From assembly GCA_033283335.1 (NCBI GenBank), contig JAWMQP010000002.1, positions 744,001-808,000 of the forward strand: 64,000 nt of DNA, read 5' to 3'. Both the position numbers and the translations under genes were made by a program. The notes under the pieces were generated by a model that saw only the letters and a program-made list of their open reading frames with translations, was not told the origin of the DNA and made no database searches. Below are positions 60,838 to 64,000 of the stretch, piece by piece. How positions within the stretch are numbered: the first letter of the stretch is position 1; each line of letters begins with the position of its first letter. This DNA comes from Pseudomaricurvus sp033283335. GTDB lineage: Bacteria > Pseudomonadota > Gammaproteobacteria > Pseudomonadales > Cellvibrionaceae.

Positions 60838-63800
60838 ATGTCACACACTGATTCAAAGGCGTATGCCTACTTTCAATTTGTTCATCGATATCCGAAAACA
60901 CTGGTCATTCTCAGCCTGGTCACTATGTTGGCGCTGGGCGCCTTTCTCCCCCAGCTCACCAAGGACACACGCGGTGATGCGTTTATGGATCCCAACAACC
61001 CGGCGCTGCTGTACCGCGATAAAGTGAAACAGCAGTTTGGTTTATCCGATCCATTTGTGATTGCGGTGGTGACTCAAACAGATCAAGCGATCTATACACC
61101 CGAGGTACTGGCGTTGGTGGAGTGGCTGACGGAAAACAGCCGCAATGTGGCCAATCTTGATCCCGAGCGGATCATGAGCCTTGCCACCGAGAACAATATA
61201 ACCGGCAGTACCACCGGCATGGAGGTGACTCCCTTCTTCGAGCCCATCCCCACCACGACCGAAGACGGTCAGCGATTGCGTCAGGCCATTGAAGACTTCC
61301 CCCTCTATCAGGGGACATTAGTGTCCCGCGACGGTCGCGCTACCCTGATCGTGGCCGAAATGCTGGATGAAGATCAGGCTGAAGCAACCTATATTGCCTT
61401 ACAAAAAATGATTGGCCAGGCACCGTCAGTAGACGGCGTTAGCTTACACCTGGCCGGTGAAGGCGCGGTAGCGGGCTATCTGGGCAGTTACATTGACAGC
61501 GATGCCGGTCGCCTTAATCCCATTGCCGGTTTGATCATTACCCTGATCATCGGCCTGGCCTTTCGTCGATTTGCCCCGGCACTGTTGGCCAATGTGATTA
61601 TCGCCGCCTCGGTGTTGTTGACCCTGAGCATGATGGCCGCCAGCAACGTACCGTTTTATGTGATCACCAATGCCCTGCCGGTCATATTGATTGGCATTTC
61701 CGTCGCCGATGCCATTCATATTTTCAGCCGTTATTACGAGCTGCAACTGGAAAAACCCGGTGTGGCCCGCAATCAGTTAGTGGTGGAAGCCATGCTCGAT
61801 ATGTGGCGTCCAATCACCTTAACCACGCTTACCACCGCAGCCGGTTTTCTCGGTTTGTATTTTGCTTCTTACATGCCTCCGTTTAAATACATGGGCATCT
61901 TTACCGCCCTGGGTGTGGCCATTGCCTGGCTGTTTTCCATGGTGTTCTTACCGGCGGCCATGATCTGGATAAAACCCAAAGTCAGCCTTGGCTTTGCCCG
62001 CAGCCAGAGCCGCAACAGCGACCTCTTCTCGCGCCTGATGCAAGGGCTGGGTGGATTGAGTGTCCGTTACCCAGCCGCCACGCTCTGCCTGGGCCTGAGC
62101 ATTGCCTTGGCAGGCATGTTTGCCGCCAGTCAATTGCAGGTCGACGAAGACCGAATTGAAACCTTTCACCACAGCGAGCCCATATATCAGGCCGATCGCG
62201 TCATCAATGCGCATCTGGATGGCACCAACAACCTGGACATTGTAATTGAGACCCAGACCGACGAAGGTCTGTTCGATCCCCAAGTACTCGATAAGATGCA
62301 GGCCTTACAGGAATTTGCCCTGAGTTTGCCCCATGTAAATAACGCGACGTCGATCGTCGATTACCTGAAACAGATGAATCGGGTGTTGAACGAGGGCGAC
62401 GCAAAGGCCTATCAATTGCCGGCCGAGCACAACGCGGTAGCGCAGTACTTTTTGCTTTACTCCACCTCCGGTGACCCGACTGACTTTGAAGAGGAAGTGG
62501 ACTACGATTATCGCCAGGCCAACATCCGCCTGCTGCTCGACAGTGCTGCCTTCCGCAATACCAAGCCGGTGGTGACAGAACTGCAGCGCTACATTGATGA
62601 GCACTTTAACGATGATACTGTCAGCGCTACCCTGAGTGGTCGGGTAACGGTGAATTACCACTGGATCAAAGGCATTGGCGACAGTCACTTTTACAGTTTG
62701 AGTGTGGCTCTGGTGTTGGTGTGGCTGGTGGCCGCCCTGCTGTTCCGTTCCGCCATGGCCGGCGTGTATGCGCTGCTGCCGGTAGTGGGGGCGATTCTGT
62801 TGATCTACGCCACCATGGCCCTAACCGGTATTGCCCTGGGCATCGGCACCTCCATGTTTGCCAGTGTTGCCATTGGGCTGGGTGTGGACTTTGCCATCCA
62901 CACACTGGACCGCATCAAGGAACGTCTTCGTGTGCTCGCCCAAACCGAAGACAGCATCACCGGCAGTCAATTGGATCAGCAACTGCTGGCCATTTTTCCC
63001 ACCACCGGCCGGGCTCTGTTGTTCAACTTTCTTGCCATCGCCTGTGGCTTCGGCGTCCTGATCTCCAGTAAAGTAGTGCCGCTGAATAACTTTGGCACCA
63101 TTGTGGCTCTCGCGGTCACCACCAGCTTTATCGCCAGTGTGACCCTGTTACCGGCGCTGATCAAAGTGTTTAAACCGCGCTTTGTATTGGGTGATCTGGT
63201 CGTCGAACAAAGCCTTCCCACGTCCCGTCAGGCAGCAACTTCATCTCTGAATTCAAGTCACCTGTTGGGACTGGCCATTGTCGGCATTATTGCGGTTGCG
63301 GTCCTCTCCCTCTGGGGACAACGCGCGGTCGCGTCCGAAGATGAGGCCTCGGTTAGTGACTTACCCAGCAGCGACTGGGTGGTGAAACAGGTCAACAGTC
63401 GTGACGATGGCCTTCAGGTCAGCCGCACCCTGACCATGATCCTCACCGATCGTAACGGTAAACAGCGGGTGCGCGAGACCCGCGGTTTCCGCAAATACTA
63501 CGGTGAGGAAAAGCGCTCGGTGCTGTTTTACACCGAGCCCACCAACGTCAAGGACACGGCCTTCCTCACCTACGACTACCCGCGGTCGGAAGATCGCGAC
63601 GATGATCAGTGGTTGTATCTGCCCGCGTTGCGCAAGGTGCGTCGTATATCCGCCTCCGATCGCGGTGACCATTTCCTCGGCACGGACTTCACCTACGAAG
63701 ACATCAAAAAAGAGGGACGTCTGGAACCGGCCGACTTTGCCTATCAGGTGCTGGGAAAGGAACAACAGGATGCTCAGCAACTTTTACACCTTGAGGGCCT

Positions 63801-64000
63801 GCCCCACTCGGATGCCATTGCCGAAGAACTGGGCTACGGCCGCACCGAACTGTGGGTCGATACGGCCAGCTGGATGGTGGTGAAGGCGCGCTTCTGGGAT
63901 ACCCGTGGTAACGACCTCAAGTCTTTGCAAGTGGACGATATCCGGCCGGTGGACGGCATCCTGACCCGACACACCATGACCATGACCAACCACAAAACCG
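60838..64000 (+). CDS. MMPL/RND-type membrane exporter fused to a LolA-like domain, 3'-truncated
   Basis: An uninterrupted frame of at least 1054 codons runs off the window. Residues ~1-800 form an RND/MMPL protein: N-terminal span, periplasmic loop, membrane blocks (NPIAGLIITLIIGLAF; ISVADAIHIFSRYYE) and a second half with a matching block (GLGVDFAIHTLDRIKERL). After a further span (~805-825) comes a periplasmic domain like outer-membrane lipoprotein-sorting (LolA/DUF1329-type) proteins: RKYYGEEKRSVLFY, DQWLYLPALRKVRRIS. These are usually separate neighbouring genes, so this is a fusion. It may export a lipid or hydrophobic compound under MarR control. Confidence 0.85.
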   Translation, partial: MSHTDSKAYAYFQFVHRYPKTLVILSLVTMLALGAFLPQLTKDTRGDAFMDPNNPALLYRDKVKQQFGLSDPFVIAVVTQTDQAIYTPEVLALVEWLTENSRNVANLDPERIMSLATENNITGSTTGMEVTPFFEPIPTTTEDGQRLRQAIEDFPLYQGTLVSRDGRATLIVAEMLDEDQAEATYIALQKMIGQAPSVDGVSLHLAGEGAVAGYLGSYIDSDAGRLNPIAGLIITLIIGLAFRRFAPALLANVIIAASVLLTLSMMAASNVPFYVITNALPVILIGISVADAIHIFSRYYELQLEKPGVARNQLVVEAMLDMWRPITLTTLTTAAGFLGLYFASYMPPFKYMGIFTALGVAIAWLFSMVFLPAAMIWIKPKVSLGFARSQSRNSDLFSRLMQGLGGLSVRYPAATLCLGLSIALAGMFAASQLQVDEDRIETFHHSEPIYQADRVINAHLDGTNNLDIVIETQTDEGLFDPQVLDKMQALQEFALSLPHVNNATSIVDYLKQMNRVLNEGDAKAYQLPAEHNAVAQYFLLYSTSGDPTDFEEEVDYDYRQANIRLLLDSAAFRNTKPVVTELQRYIDEHFNDDTVSATLSGRVTVNYHWIKGIGDSHFYSLSVALVLVWLVAALLFRSAMAGVYALLPVVGAILLIYATMALTGIALGIGTSMFASVAIGLGVDFAIHTLDRIKERLRVLAQTEDSITGSQLDQQLLAIFPTTGRALLFNFLAIACGFGVLISSKVVPLNNFGTIVALAVTTSFIASVTLLPALIKVFKPRFVLGDLVVEQSLPTSRQAATSSLNSSHLLGLAIVGIIAVAVLSLWGQRAVASEDEASVSDLPSSDWVVKQVNSRDDGLQVSRTLTMILTDRNGKQRVRETRGFRKYYGEEKRSVLFYTEPTNVKDTAFLTYDYPRSEDRDDDQWLYLPALRKVRRISASDRGDHFLGTDFTYEDIKKEGRLEPADFAYQVLGKEQQDAQQLLHLEGLPHSDAIAEELGYGRTELWVDTASWMVVKARFWDTRGNDLKSLQVDDIRPVDGILTRHTMTMTNHKT

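Overview
The window looks like a chromosomal segment of an aerobic, heterotrophic, probably marine gammaproteobacterium. The clues are a Cellvibrionales-style TonB receptor, FdsGBA-type formate dehydrogenase, a Cus-type metal pump and a PAS chemoreceptor. I see no rRNA, tRNA, CRISPR array, insertion sequence or photosynthesis structural gene. All family calls come from reading motifs and remembered family sequences; no database search was run.

Region 1 (1-34.9 kb) is the unusual part. It starts with a methyl-cycle set (metK end, ahcY, adenosine kinase, a MetE-core methionine synthase, a Trm112-like protein and a SAM methyltransferase) mixed with a TonB receptor and two PucC/BCD-type major facilitators, a family known for (bacterio)chlorophyll handling. 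It continues with a short-chain reductase resembling plant NYC1/NOL chlorophyll b reductase, a PAO/CAO-like Rieske oxygenase, a protein closely resembling plant red chlorophyll catabolite reductase (RCCR), and a chlorophyllase/dienelactone-type hydrolase flanked by two possible beta-barrel proteins. A second set looks suited to small amides and acids: two tandem-domain nitrilase-like proteins, an FAD monooxygenase, an isochorismatase-type amidohydrolase, an alpha/beta hydrolase, an aldehyde dehydrogenase, an MFS carrier, a flavin reductase, an HMG-CoA-lyase-like enzyme and a CoA-transferase. My main hypothesis is that this is a bacterial chlorophyll/tetrapyrrole catabolic island that follows the logic of the plant PAO/phyllobilin pathway.

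FNR-type boxes (TTGAY-N4-ATCAA-like) lie upstream of many island genes. The island also encodes a Crp/Fnr regulator whose recognition helix reads ETVSR, as expected for that box. One box sits in front of a predicted ~115-nt small RNA with its own terminator.

Region 2 (34.9-39.5 kb) is a decayed zone: a leuD fragment abutting a broken gntR gene, a PAS chemoreceptor, a ~0.8 kb gene-free AT-rich stretch, a tetR remnant and a small uncharacterised ORF. Region 3 (39.5-51.3 kb) holds NAD salvage (pncA, pncB), two exported proteins, a cusCBA-like operon with a Cys/His-rich companion, a Na+/H+ antiporter-like permease and a 19-bp tandem repeat. Region 4 (51.3-58.6 kb) is an NAD-dependent formate dehydrogenase locus (regulator, fdsG, fdsB, fdsA, fdhD/fdsC, fdsD). 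Region 5 (58.6 kb-end) holds an exported protein and a MarR-GST-MMPL/RND group. That group shares a repeated 16-bp operator, and its last gene runs off the window with a fused LolA-like domain.
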